Source: Gemmatimonadota bacterium
GTDB taxonomy: Bacteria; Gemmatimonadota; Gemmatimonadetes; Gemmatimonadales; Gemmatimonadaceae
Direction of reading: 5' to 3'
Assembly (NCBI GenBank): GCA_040388625.1
Contig: JAZKBK010000001.1
Span: 558,001 to 622,000 of the forward strand
DNA: 64,000 nucleotides
The notes beneath the pieces were generated by a model, which saw only the letters and a list, made by a program, of their open reading frames with translations, was not told the origin of the DNA and ran no database searches. Positions 46,937 to 55,993 of the stretch are shown here, piece after piece. Position 1 is the stretch's first letter. Each line of letters starts with the position of its first letter. The position numbers were made by a program, and so were the translations under genes.

Positions 46937-48219
46937 TATTTCCCTGCTCCTTCGGTAACTGCCCGGCGTGCGCTGCGTGCACGTAGCCGGACTATGCGGG
47001 CCTGCTGCGCGCGCCCATATGCAGGACTCACGATACGGCCTTCGTCCACCATGACGAAGAGCACCAGCAGGATGCAGATGTTCTCCATCAATAGAATGAA
47101 GCTGTGCACGGGTCCGGGATTGATGCCGATTGCCTGCAGAACGAGCAGTGTCGTCGCGAGCAGCGCGATGTATCCCAGCGCCACCGGCAGCATCACGCGC
47201 CACCCAAGTGACATGAGCTGGTCGTAACGGAACCGGGGCAGAGTCCAGCGGATCCAGATGAAGACGAATACGAAGAAGCCCGTCTTGGTGAGGAAGCAGC
47301 CGAGCGTGAGAATCGTCTTGAGAACTGTAAACGGCGCAGCGTTGTCCCAGCCGGTGAACGGTATATCCCAGCCGCCGAGGAACAGCGTCGCCATCAGAGC
47401 GCCCGCGGTCACCATGTTCGCGTACTCTGCGATGAAGAACAACGAGAACTTCATCGCGCTGTACTCGGTGTGGTAACCGGCGATCAACTCCGATTCAGCT
47501 TCGGGCAGGTCGAACGGCACGCGATTGTTCTCGGCAAGCGCAGCGACGAAGAATACGACGAACGCGGTCGTGAGATTCAGCACGTTCCACATGCTGTGCG
47601 CCTGCTGTCGGATGATCTCACTCATCGTGACGTTGCCGGCGAGCAGAATGATCGGAATCGTGGACATTCCGAGCGCGACTTCGTACGAGACCATCTGCGC
47701 GCTCGATCGGAGCCCGCCGAGGAAAGAATACTTGTTATTCGAAGCCCAGCCGGCGAGCACGATGCCGTACACACCAAGCGACGCGATTGCGAGAATGAAC
47801 AGGAAACCGACGGGGAGATCCGCAACTACCAGATCGACCCGTCCCCACGGCGTCGGGAGCGGCGATCCAAACGGGATGACGCACCAGACCAGCATTGCGG
47901 GGACAAACGAAAGGGCCGGCGCAATGCTGAACAGGGGATGCGACGCATTCCCCGGCTCAGTCTCCTCCTTCATGAAATTCTTTACGCCGTCCGCAGCGGG
48001 CTGGAGCCAGCCGCCCCGTCCGCCGACGCGATTCGGGCCATGGCGGCCCTGAATCCAGGCGGAGATCTTTCGTTCCGCGAGCGTGAGCAGTGCCGCCGAC
48101 AGCATGTAGATCGTGAAGACGATGATCAGCTTGATGATCGAGAACACGATGTACGTGGTGTAGCCCGTGATCGGCGCCTGCCGATCTACCACCTGGAGCA
48201 GCGCGTGCACTGGAATCAC
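46936..48219 (-). CDS. nuoH: NADH-quinone oxidoreductase subunit H
   Basis: 427 residues from GTG 48219 (GTGA overlap with nuoG). Eight or nine membrane helices. LLTLAERKISAWIQGRHGPNRVGGRGGWLQPAADGVKNFMKEE and NNRVPFDLPEAESELIAGYHTEYSAMKFSLFFIAEYANM are the quinone-site segments with the conserved Glu/Asp. The C-terminus has a longer basic tail than typical (about 45 residues after the last helix). Confidence 0.95.
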   Translation of the reverse strand: MIPVHALLQVVDRQAPITGYTTYIVFSIIKLIIVFTIYMLSAALLTLAERKISAWIQGRHGPNRVGGRGGWLQPAADGVKNFMKEETEPGNASHPLFSIAPALSFVPAMLVWCVIPFGSPLPTPWGRVDLVVADLPVGFLFILAIASLGVYGIVLAGWASNNKYSFLGGLRSSAQMVSYEVALGMSTIPIILLAGNVTMSEIIRQQAHSMWNVLNLTTAFVVFFVAALAENNRVPFDLPEAESELIAGYHTEYSAMKFSLFFIAEYANMVTAGALMATLFLGGWDIPFTGWDNAAPFTVLKTILTLGCFLTKTGFFVFVFIWIRWTLPRFRYDQLMSLGWRVMLPVALGYIALLATTLLVLQAIGINPGPVHSFILLMENICILLVLFVMVDEGRIVSPAYGRAQQARIVRLRARSARRAVTEGAGK

Positions 48220-49799
48220 TTTGCGCCTCCGGAAACAACCAGACCGCGCATGCCAAGTGCGTCGTACGTCATGCCGGCGAACGCCGATACGTCGGACGCC
48301 ATCGCCGCGAACACTTCGCTGGCGAGATAGTAGGCGTTGCCCTTGCCCAAGGCGGCGAGCACGTCGCCGACGACCCACCAGCTGGGGCGCGCCATTCCGG
48401 GCGCTGCCTTGGCCTGGAAGAACCGCTGTACACGTCCGCGCAGGTTGGTGAAGGTGCCGTCCTCTTCCGCATGATTCGCAATGGGAAGAACGATGGCTGC
48501 GGTGCGCAGATTTTCGGGAAGCGTCGTGCCGATGACGATCACCGCAGCCGCAAGCGCGAGCTGCGCCGGAGTGATATTCGCAGCATCAGCGTCGGCAACG
48601 ATCAGCACGTCACCAGCGGCGAGACCGTCGAGCAACGAAGCGGTGCGTTTGAAGCCGAGCAGCGTGGCGCCATCACCGTTTGCCGCGCGATCCGCACGGA
48701 GCGAGAGATCGGGAACTCCCGGAAGCGGTGCTTCGGGTCCCGTTGGAACCGTGAACGCACCCGTGCCGCCATTGGCGCGAATGAGCTGCGACAGCAGATA
48801 CAGCGTTTCGTTGGAGAGATTGGGCGATGCGGCGACGAAGACGCGATGTCCATCCAGCAAAGCCGCTGTTGCAGGAATGGCGACGTCCCAGTCAGCTGCA
48901 GCGAGCGACTCGCCACGCCGCACGAGCGGAACCTCGACGCGATCCTGCCGGTTGATCCAGCGATAGTCGAGCCGTCCGGTGTCGCACATGAAGTACTTGT
49001 TGACGTGCTCGTTGGGGCGCGGACGGAACCGAATTACCATGTTGTCGCGCGTGTCGATCGAGATGTTGCAACCCTGGCTGCAACCGGTGCAGATGGACGG
49101 TGCGTGATCGAGCTCCCACGAGCGCGCCTTGTTGAGCGAATCCTTGGAGAGGAGCGCGCCGACCGGGCACAGGTCGATGACATTTCCGGCCCATTCATGC
49201 GTCAGGTCCTTGCCCTCGAACTTTCCGATCAGCGCGCGATCGCCGCGCTCGGTGACATTGAGCACAGTGTCCTGTGCCATCTCGTCCATGAAGCGGACGC
49301 AGCGCGTGCAGAGGATGCAACGACTGGTGGTGTAGAGAACGTCACCGCCGAAATCCTCGACAGGATTGAACCGCTTGGGGTCGCGCAGGCGCGACTCCGC
49401 GGGTCCTTCCTGGTACGTGAAGTCCTGCAGCTCGCACTCGCCGGACTTGTCACAGATCGGGCAGTCGAGCGGATGATTTATGAGCAGCATCTCGAGCACG
49501 CCCTTGCGCGCTTCGAGCGCCTTCTCCGTATAGATGTGCACCACCTGACCTTCGGCTGCAGCGGTCGCACAGGCAGGCGCTAGCTTGGGTGCCTTCTCGA
49601 CGTCCACCAGGCACATGCGGCAGTTGCCGGCGATCGAAAGAGCCGGGTGATAGCAATAGTGCGGGATGAGAACACCCGCGCGCTTGCCAGCCTCGAGAAT
49701 CGATGTCCCTTCGGGAACCGAAACCGGACGCCCCTCGATGGTGAGATTCACCATCTTCGGCTGCGTTACCGCCGTGGTCGGCTCCGCGGTTGTAGCCAT
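48216..49799 (-). CDS. nuoG: NADH-quinone oxidoreductase subunit G
   Basis: 527 residues. Fe-S ligands: N1b in HYCYHPALSIAGNCRMCLVDVEKAPKLAPACAT; N5/N4 in NHPLDCPICDKSGECELQDF and SRCILCTRCVRF with LCPVGALLS; an N7-type set CTGCSQGCN plus CDTGRLD downstream. The C-terminal half is short (about 250 residues) compared with molybdopterin-type NuoG (about 700-900 total), so the oxidoreductase-like domain is reduced. N7 is present only in some bacteria. Starts ATG 49799, directly before the nuoF stop. Confidence 0.94.
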   Translation of the reverse strand: MATTAEPTTAVTQPKMVNLTIEGRPVSVPEGTSILEAGKRAGVLIPHYCYHPALSIAGNCRMCLVDVEKAPKLAPACATAAAEGQVVHIYTEKALEARKGVLEMLLINHPLDCPICDKSGECELQDFTYQEGPAESRLRDPKRFNPVEDFGGDVLYTTSRCILCTRCVRFMDEMAQDTVLNVTERGDRALIGKFEGKDLTHEWAGNVIDLCPVGALLSKDSLNKARSWELDHAPSICTGCSQGCNISIDTRDNMVIRFRPRPNEHVNKYFMCDTGRLDYRWINRQDRVEVPLVRRGESLAAADWDVAIPATAALLDGHRVFVAASPNLSNETLYLLSQLIRANGGTGAFTVPTGPEAPLPGVPDLSLRADRAANGDGATLLGFKRTASLLDGLAAGDVLIVADADAANITPAQLALAAAVIVIGTTLPENLRTAAIVLPIANHAEEDGTFTNLRGRVQRFFQAKAAPGMARPSWWVVGDVLAALGKGNAYYLASEVFAAMASDVSAFAGMTYDALGMRGLVVSGGAK

Positions 49800-51113
49800 C
49801 TACGCCACCGCCGCGGTAACGGGGTGGAACTTCGGCTTCTTGATCAAGGCTTCGAACTCCGAACGGAACTTGTTGATGCCGGATACAACTGGAACAGCAC
49901 AGGAATCGCTGAGCACGCAGATCGTCTTGCCAGTCATGTTGTCGGCGATGCTGAATAGCGTATCGAGATCTTCGTGGGTGCCCTCGCCATCCCGAATCCG
50001 CTCCATGATCTTCGTGGTCCACGCGGTGCCTTCACGACACTGCGTGCACTGGGCGCAGCTCTCGTGCGCGAAGAATCTTGCTGCGCGCGCGATCTGCTTC
50101 ACCATGTTCTGCTGATCGTCGAAGACGATTACACCGCCGGAGCCCAGCATCGAGCCCTGCTCGATGAAGCCCTCGTAATCCATTTTGGTGGCTTCGGCTT
50201 CTTCCATCGTCTGGATCGGAACCGAGATTCCGCCCGGAACGACAGCCTTGAACGTGCGACCCGGAAGCGGACCGCCGCACAGGTCGTAGAGGAAATCCTT
50301 GAACGGGAAGCCAAGCGTCACTTCGTAGTTGCCGGGCTTCGCGATGTTGCCGCATACGGAGAAGAGCTTGGATCCGGTACTCTTGGGACTGGAGAGCGAC
50401 AGGCCCTTGTACCATTCGGCGCCGCGTACGATGATGTGCGGAACGGCTGCGAGCGTCTCGACGTTGTTGATCGTCGTCGGCTGCCCAAAGACGCCGGACA
50501 CCGCTGGGAACGGAGGCTTGATGCGCGGATTGCCGCGCCTGCCTTCGATGGAGTTCATCATCGCGGTCTCTTCACCGCAGATGTACGCGCCAGCACCCTT
50601 GTGAATCACGATGTCGATGCGCTTTCCGCTTCCCATCGCGTTCTTGCCGATGATGCCCGCGTCGTACGCCTCGCGAACTGCCTGGCGCATGCGAATCAGC
50701 GGCTCCGTGAACTCACCGCGAATGTAGATGTACGCAGTCTCGGCGCCGATCGCGTAGGCACCGATCGCGCAACCTTCGACGAGCGCGTGCGGAGTCCAGC
50801 GCATGATCTCGCGATCCTTGAACGTGCCGGGCTCCGACTCGTCGGCGTTGCAGCACAGATAGTGCGGCTTGCCGTCGCCGGGCTTCATGAAGGACCACTT
50901 GATTCCCGTCGGGAAGCCCGCGCCGCCACGTCCGCGCAGCCCCGATGCCTTGACCACGTCGACGATTTCCGCCGGCGACATCGAAAGCGCCTTCTGAAGT
51001 CCGTTGTAACCACCGCGCTTGCGCCAGCCGTCGAGCCCGATCCCGTCCTGATCGCCGAAGTACTGCGACAGCACGGGAGTCTCGCCAGCGTGGGACGGAT
51101 GCGGATATCCCAT
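49800..51113 (-). CDS. nuoF: NADH-quinone oxidoreductase subunit F (FMN, 4Fe-4S)
   Basis: 437 residues from ATG 51113 (TAATG joint with nuoE). SGLRGRGGAGFPTGIKWSFMK and YLCCNADESEPGTFKDREIM form the FMN/NADH site; GAGAYICGEETAMMNSIEGRRGNPRIKPPFPA precedes the cluster motif ESCAQCTQCREGTAWT (CxxCxxC) with a fourth Cys in KTICVLSDSCAVP. Oxidises NADH and passes electrons to N3. Confidence 0.97.
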   Translation of the reverse strand: MGYPHPSHAGETPVLSQYFGDQDGIGLDGWRKRGGYNGLQKALSMSPAEIVDVVKASGLRGRGGAGFPTGIKWSFMKPGDGKPHYLCCNADESEPGTFKDREIMRWTPHALVEGCAIGAYAIGAETAYIYIRGEFTEPLIRMRQAVREAYDAGIIGKNAMGSGKRIDIVIHKGAGAYICGEETAMMNSIEGRRGNPRIKPPFPAVSGVFGQPTTINNVETLAAVPHIIVRGAEWYKGLSLSSPKSTGSKLFSVCGNIAKPGNYEVTLGFPFKDFLYDLCGGPLPGRTFKAVVPGGISVPIQTMEEAEATKMDYEGFIEQGSMLGSGGVIVFDDQQNMVKQIARAARFFAHESCAQCTQCREGTAWTTKIMERIRDGEGTHEDLDTLFSIADNMTGKTICVLSDSCAVPVVSGINKFRSEFEALIKKPKFHPVTAAVA

Positions 51114-51622
51114 TACTCGAGCCCTGCCAGAATCTCGGGAACGCGAGCGGCCGTAACCGATTCGACGAATCCCTCGTTGATCATCACCGGCGTCGCAAAG
51201 CCGCACGCACCGAGGCATTCGACCTCGATCACCGTGAATTTCCCATCCGCTGACGTGATTCCGAGCTCGCCACAACCGGTGTGCTCGAGGAATGCGCCGA
51301 CCACGTCCTCTGCGCCGCAGATGTTGCATGGCGTCGTGGTGCAGACCTGAATCAGGTATTTGCCGACCGGATGCGTGTTGTACATCGTGTAGAACGTCAC
51401 CACACCCTTCACGTATGCGGGGGTGAGTTCCAGCACTTCGGCGACCTCGGCCATTCCCTCGTCGCTTATCCAGCCGCGATCTTCCTGCACCATCCACAAC
51501 GCCGGAAGTATGCAGGCCATCTTGGTTGGATAGAGCGGGAACAGCGCGTCCAGCTCCTTGCGTCGCTCGCCGACGAACACCGGCTGATATGGAGCGTCGT
51601 GGTCGTGCGTCACGGCCGTCAT
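51113..51622 (-). CDS. nuoE: NADH-quinone oxidoreductase subunit E (2Fe-2S)
   Basis: 169 residues from ATG 51622 (ATGA overlap with nuoD). The thioredoxin-like domain carries 2Fe-2S Cys in VCTTTPCNICGAED and VECLGACGFATPVM. Forms the NADH-dehydrogenase module with NuoF and NuoG. Confidence 0.96.
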   Translation of the reverse strand: MTAVTHDHDAPYQPVFVGERRKELDALFPLYPTKMACILPALWMVQEDRGWISDEGMAEVAEVLELTPAYVKGVVTFYTMYNTHPVGKYLIQVCTTTPCNICGAEDVVGAFLEHTGCGELGITSADGKFTVIEVECLGACGFATPVMINEGFVESVTAARVPEILAGLE

Positions 51623-52932
51623 CGGTCGATCTCTCCCAGCACTACGTCGATGCTTGCGTTGATGGCGATGACATCTGAAAGAAGATGGCCTTCGACCATC
51701 TTCGGGATCGCCGAAAGATTGAGGAATGACGGCGGACGAATGCGCCACCGCACCGGTTTGGCAGTGCCGTCGGAAACCATGTAGTAGCCCTTCTCGCCGC
51801 GCGGACTTTCCACCGCGACGTAAGCCTCGCCAACCGGCGGCCGCGGGCCTTCCATCACCTGCTTGAAGTGGTGGATCATGGATTCCATTCCACTCGTCGA
51901 CTTGGTCTTGGACGGGAGAATCACGCGCGGATCGTCGACGTTGATCGGTCCGTCCGGAAGACGGTCGAGCGCCTGGCGCACGATGCGCGCGGACTGGCGC
52001 ATCTCCTCGACGCGGACGAGATAGCGATCGTACACGTCACCGTTGACACCGACGGGCACTTCGAAATCGTAGGTCTCGTAGTCGAGATACGGAAAGTCCT
52101 TGCGCACGTCGTACGAGACGCCGGATGCACGCACCATCGACCCGGACAGTCCCCAGTTGATCGCCTCTTCCGGGCTCATCACACCGAGCCCGACCGTGCG
52201 TCCGACCCAGATGCCGTTGTTCGTGAGAAGCTTCTCAACGTCATCCAGCACCTTGTCGAAGCCGGCAAGAAAGCTTCTGGCATTGTCGGTCCAGCCGTCC
52301 GGAATGTCCGCCATCAAGCCGCCGACGCGTGTGAGCGACGTCGTGAGACGCGCACCGGTCCACGCTTCGAGCAGCTGATAGATCAGCTCGCGCTGATGGA
52401 ATGACCAGAGGAACGGTGTGTACGCGCCGATATCGATCGACGTTGTGCCGAGCCACACGAGATGCGACATGATGCGCGACAGCTCGCATGCGATCACGCG
52501 AAGCACCTTGCAGCGCTCAGTTATCGTGATGCCGAACAGCCGCTCCGCACCGAGCGCCATTGCAACGTTGTTGCCCGGCGCATTGAGGTAGTCCTCGCGA
52601 TCGGTCCACGGGATTATCTGATTGTACTGACGATATTCGCCCGTCTTCTCGAAGCCGCAGTGCAGGTAGCCGATGTGTGGAATGCAGCGCACGACAGTCT
52701 CGCCGTCCAGCTCGAGCACCAACCGGAGCACACCGTGGGTCGCCGGATGCTGTGGACCCAGGTTGATGAGCATGTGCTCACCGTCGAGAGCCGGCTCGAG
52801 CGCGAGAGGCTCGGGGATTCCAATCGATACGCCGCCGTCGTTGGTCACGAGCGGAACGCGCTGTGGCTTACCCGATCGATCGAGGCCGCTGGTCGAGAGT
52901 TCTACTTCTATTGTTCTTGTCTTGGTCGCCAT
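51619..52932 (-). CDS. nuoD: NADH-quinone oxidoreductase subunit D
   Basis: 437 residues. INLGPQHPATHGVLRLVLELDGE (quinone-site His region), HIGYLHCGFEKTGEYRQYNQIIPWTDREDYLNAPGNNVAMALGAE, RIMSHLVWLGTTSIDIGAYTPFLWSFHQRELIYQLLE, and C-terminal SFLNLSAIPKMVEGHLLSDVIAINASIDVVLGEIDR. Hydrogenase-like 49-kDa subunit at the quinone site. N-terminal extension of about 45 residues is modest. Confidence 0.97.
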   Translation of the reverse strand: MATKTRTIEVELSTSGLDRSGKPQRVPLVTNDGGVSIGIPEPLALEPALDGEHMLINLGPQHPATHGVLRLVLELDGETVVRCIPHIGYLHCGFEKTGEYRQYNQIIPWTDREDYLNAPGNNVAMALGAERLFGITITERCKVLRVIACELSRIMSHLVWLGTTSIDIGAYTPFLWSFHQRELIYQLLEAWTGARLTTSLTRVGGLMADIPDGWTDNARSFLAGFDKVLDDVEKLLTNNGIWVGRTVGLGVMSPEEAINWGLSGSMVRASGVSYDVRKDFPYLDYETYDFEVPVGVNGDVYDRYLVRVEEMRQSARIVRQALDRLPDGPINVDDPRVILPSKTKSTSGMESMIHHFKQVMEGPRPPVGEAYVAVESPRGEKGYYMVSDGTAKPVRWRIRPPSFLNLSAIPKMVEGHLLSDVIAINASIDVVLGEIDR

Positions 52933-52937
52933 GATTC

Positions 52938-53657
52938 TTACTCTCCCGTCCTTTCACCCGACGCGAGCCGGCGCCGCATGTCGTCCGGGATCTCGCTGAA
53001 TGCCTCGGCGACAGTCAGCTCTTCCATCGAATAACGTGATTCGGGGTTCGCTGCCAGGGCCTGACGCAGCTGCTCGGACCGGCTGAAGCGACCACGGAGC
53101 GGGAAATCCTTGCGCAGCGGATAGCCTTCCTTGTACTGCTCCCACATCAGCAGCCGACGCAGATCCGGGTGCCCGATGAACTTTATGCCGAACATGTCGT
53201 AACATTCGCGCTCGAGCCAGTCGGCGCAGCGGTAGATACTCCAGACGCTGTCGACTTCGAGCGGTGCGTCCTTCGGCAGCTCTGTCTTGATGCGGAGAAA
53301 GCGGCGATACGGAAGCGAGCGGAGATGCCAGACCACTTCCATCGGAACTTCGGTCTCTCTGTATTCGACAGCCGTGACGTCCGCGAGGTAGTCGTACTGC
53401 TGTGACGGATCGTCGTGCAACCAGCGAATGATCTCACCGGCCCGGTCATGTGCGACGAAGACTGTCGTCTCGCCCCAGCCGACCGACACGCGCAGGATTG
53501 CGTCTCCGAACTGTTGCTTCAACGCCTGGGCTGACGGATTCTCGTCTCCGCCGCGGTGCGGCAAATTCCTTGGCGTTGTTGCCGGCTTGGCATTCGTGAG
53601 CGCGCTGCCAACGGATACGACGTCAAACGATTCAGTTGGTTCGGTTAGTCCGGTCAC
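52938..53657 (-). CDS. nuoC: NADH-quinone oxidoreductase subunit C
   Basis: 239 residues from GTG 53657 (overlaps the nuoB TGA); the frame upstream is a shadow. After a disordered N-terminus of about 45 residues come DYLADVTAVEYRETEVPMEVVWHLRSLPYRRFLRIKTELPKD and ADWLERECYDMFGIKFIGHPDLRRLLMWEQYKEGYPLRKDFP, the 30-kDa subunit signature. Separate from NuoD, unlike the E. coli CD fusion. Confidence 0.95.
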   Translation of the reverse strand: MTGLTEPTESFDVVSVGSALTNAKPATTPRNLPHRGGDENPSAQALKQQFGDAILRVSVGWGETTVFVAHDRAGEIIRWLHDDPSQQYDYLADVTAVEYRETEVPMEVVWHLRSLPYRRFLRIKTELPKDAPLEVDSVWSIYRCADWLERECYDMFGIKFIGHPDLRRLLMWEQYKEGYPLRKDFPLRGRFSRSEQLRQALAANPESRYSMEELTVAEAFSEIPDDMRRRLASGERTGE

Positions 53658-54286
53658 GGCGTTGAACGCGTCTGATTGATCGAGTTGCCGAACGGCTCCG
53701 AAATCTCGTCGATCGCCGGCGGTGGGATGTACAGCTGGGTGGTGGGATCGGGTTCCATCTCGTCCCGCAGCACGCGGTCGGACATGCGCTCGCTCATGAC
53801 TTTCTTCTGGAGCATCTGGATCCCGTACAGCAAACCTTCGGGACGCGGCGGGCAACCGGGTACGTAGACATCGACTGGAATGATCGTGTCGATTCCCTGC
53901 ACCACTGCGTAATTGTCGAACATGTTGCCGGTGGATGCGCACGCGCCCATCGCGATCGCCCACTTGGGCTGGGCCATCTGCTGCCAGATGCGGCGGATGA
54001 TCGGCGCCAGCTTGAACGGCACTCGTCCGGCGCAGATCAGCACGTCGGACTGGCGCGGCGAGAACGACATTCGCTCCATGCCGAATCGTGCAAGGTCGAA
54101 GTCGGCGGCTGCTGTCGCCATGAACTCGATAGCGCAGCATGCGGTCCCGAACGGCATGGGCCAGAGAGAGTTTGCCCGGCCCCAATTGACGAGGAAATCG
54201 AGCCGCGTTGTGACCCAGCCGTCCTGCGACTGGGGATCGTACTCGACGCGCTTGAGCGCCGAATCCGGGCGAGCGGTCAATCCCAT
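53654..54286 (-). CDS. nuoB: NADH-quinone oxidoreductase subunit B (cluster N2)
   Basis: 210 residues from ATG 54286, with AAGGAG 8 nt upstream and a 10-nt overlap with nuoA. N2 ligands: the tandem Cys in PFGTACCAIEFMATA, plus MGACASTGNMFDNY and VPGCPPRPEGLLYGI. Passes electrons to quinone. The C-terminal extension beyond QMLQKKV (about 45 residues) is longer than in many NuoB. Confidence 0.97.
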   Translation of the reverse strand: MGLTARPDSALKRVEYDPQSQDGWVTTRLDFLVNWGRANSLWPMPFGTACCAIEFMATAAADFDLARFGMERMSFSPRQSDVLICAGRVPFKLAPIIRRIWQQMAQPKWAIAMGACASTGNMFDNYAVVQGIDTIIPVDVYVPGCPPRPEGLLYGIQMLQKKVMSERMSDRVLRDEMEPDPTTQLYIPPPAIDEISEPFGNSINQTRSTP

Positions 54287-54681
54287 CTGAGTGCTCCTTT
54301 CTTCCACACGTACACGAAGCCGACGACGAGGATTGCCATGAATATGAGCATCTCGCCGAGGCCAAAGAACGACGTCGAGCCCGCGGGGCACATGCCGCCC
54401 ACGAGCTCCGCGCTGCATGACAGCTGGCGGAATGCGGCCGCCCAGGGAATCATGAAGACGGTTTCGATGTCGAATATGATGAACAGCATCGCGATCATGT
54501 AGAACGCGACCGAGAAGCGCTCTCGCGCGTCTCCGATTGCCGGGATTCCGGATTCGTATACGGCACGCTTTACCGGGGTCGGCCGCTTGCGAATCGTAAG
54601 GGCTGAAACTCCGATAATGAGGACGGCGTTCATGACTACGAAGCCGAGCAACAGCAGGACTGGAAAGTATTCTCGCGCCAT
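54277..54681 (-). CDS. nuoA: NADH-quinone oxidoreductase subunit A
   Basis: 134 residues, three membrane helices. YESGIPAIGDARERFSVAFYMIAMLFIIFDIETVFMIPWAAAF is the family core, with the conserved Asp/Glu in FDIETVF. First gene of the operon, 72 nt downstream of a near-consensus promoter. Confidence 0.96.
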   Translation of the reverse strand: MAREYFPVLLLLGFVVMNAVLIIGVSALTIRKRPTPVKRAVYESGIPAIGDARERFSVAFYMIAMLFIIFDIETVFMIPWAAAFRQLSCSAELVGGMCPAGSTSFFGLGEMLIFMAILVVGFVYVWKKGALRWD

Positions 54682-54752
54682 GCCGAATTGAGAGCAGGCG
54701 GCCGTTCTAGGCCAACCCGCATGTGAAAAATTTCACTAATGCGTCTTGGGAG

Positions 54753-54781
54753 ATTTTAGCGTATGTTAAGTCTCTTTTCAA
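54753..54781 (-). promoter_or_regulatory. promoter of the nuo operon
   Basis: On the minus strand, TTGAAA (54776-54781) and TAAAAT (54753-54758) are exactly 17 nt apart, an excellent sigma-70-type match. It lies in the 124-bp gap between nuoA and the divergent dcd, giving a leader of about 65 nt. Confidence 0.8.
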
Positions 54782-54805
54782 CGGAAACGATTTACTCGGA
54801 ATTGA

Positions 54806-55357
54806 ATGTCCATTCAGTCTGATCGCTGGATCATCGAGCAAGCCGCGAAGGGGATGATCGAACCATTCGAGAACAGCCAGGTTCGCTCAGGGGTCATCTC
54901 CTACGGCGTGAGCTCCTACGGTTACGACATGCGCGTGTCGAACCAGTTCAAGATCTTCACCAACGTTCTCAACTCGATCGTGGATCCCAAGCAGTTCGAT
55001 CCCAAGTCGTTCGTGGAGTTCGAGGGTGATGTCTGCATCGTCCCGGCCAACTCCTTCGCGCTGGCGTGCTCGGTCGAGTACTTCCGCATCCCGCGCGACG
55101 TGGTAACGCTCTGCGTCGGCAAATCGACCTACGCGCGCTGCGGAATTATCACAAATGTGACACCGTTTGAGCCCGAATGGGAAGGCTTCGTCACGCTCGA
55201 GATCTCCAACACTACCCCGCTTCCGGCCCGGATCTACGCCAACGAGGGGATTGCGCAGGTGATGTTCTTCAAGGGCGACGAGCCGCCCATCACGTCCTAC
55301 AAGGACAAGAAGGGCAAGTACCAGGGGCAGTCGGGGGTGACGCTGCCGAGGCTGTAG
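54806..55357 (+). CDS. dcd: dCTP deaminase
   Basis: 183 residues, the usual length. [92 protein letters not shown] (Glu catalytic in FVTLEISN). It converts dCTP to dUTP for thymidylate synthesis. It reads outward, away from nuo, with GGAA before its ATG. Confidence 0.96.
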   Translation: MSIQSDRWIIEQAAKGMIEPFENSQVRSGVISYGVSSYGYDMRVSNQFKIFTNVLNSIVDPKQFDPKSFVEFEGDVCIVPANSFALACSVEYFRIPRDVVTLCVGKSTYARCGIITNVTPFEPEWEGFVTLEISNTTPLPARIYANEGIAQVMFFKGDEPPITSYKDKKGKYQGQSGVTLPRL

Positions 55358-55369
55358 GCGGTGAGGTGC

Positions 55370-55397
55370 GGCTTGGGAGCGTTTCTTCTGCCAAGCC
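55370..55397 (+). repeat. weak hairpin after dcd
   Basis: GGCTTGG (55370-55376) and CCAAGCC (55391-55397) pair perfectly across a 14-nt loop, 13 nt after the dcd stop. No U-tract follows, so termination is only possible. Confidence 0.35.
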
Positions 55398-55490
55398 ACA
55401 CCCCGTCTGCCGCAATTCAAGATTTCGCGCTGAGCGTGTGCCTAGCTTCAGATTGCCAACCACTCCTGGAATTCAAGCCCGTGTGTCGCG

Positions 55491-55949
55491 TTAGCGCGGC
55501 AGTGTGATCGCCTGATCGGCGATGACATGCGGGAATCCAGCAACGGCACCAGCCTGCACCACGCGAAGGTACGACACCGTCGGAGGCACGCCAAGAGATT
55601 TGACTGTGAAGGCAAAGGTTGCCAAAGCCTGCTCACAGGAAGCGCCTTTAGGAACCGCAGACTGAGCGACCAGGCTAATCGTTAACGTATCGGCGGCGAC
55701 TGCATCGGTTGCCCCAATTTCATAGCACGGCGTTGGTGTCATCAGTGTGCTCGATACGGTCACCGTTGATCGAGTCAATTGGACAACAGGAGCACTGGGC
55801 GTGAAACTTGATGATGATGGTTGCGGCGTAAATGAAATCGTTGGCGAATGTGGATCTGTTATTCCCGAGCATGCAACAAGACCCGCCACCACAAGCGCGG
55901 CACGGCAACAGACCGGCAGCGCAGTCGTCGTATGATACGCTTTGTTCAT
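55491..55949 (-). CDS. small putative lipoprotein, function unknown
   Basis: 152 residues from ATG 55949 (GGGGG 5 nt upstream, against an unsupported ATG at 55961). The signal has a lipobox, VAGLVACSG, so it is probably lipid-anchored. The mature part is Ser/Thr/Pro-rich, then a beta-rich domain containing PTPCYEIGATDAV and ASCEQALATFAF, two Cys that could pair. It resembles no family I know. It lies downstream of the decayed protease gene with its own start. Confidence 0.55.
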   Translation of the reverse strand: MNKAYHTTTALPVCCRAALVVAGLVACSGITDPHSPTISFTPQPSSSSFTPSAPVVQLTRSTVTVSSTLMTPTPCYEIGATDAVAADTLTISLVAQSAVPKGASCEQALATFAFTVKSLGVPPTVSYLRVVQAGAVAGFPHVIADQAITLPR

Positions 55950-55993
55950 TGAGACCCCCATGCAAGGAAACGACTTCGTACTAAAGACCTTCC

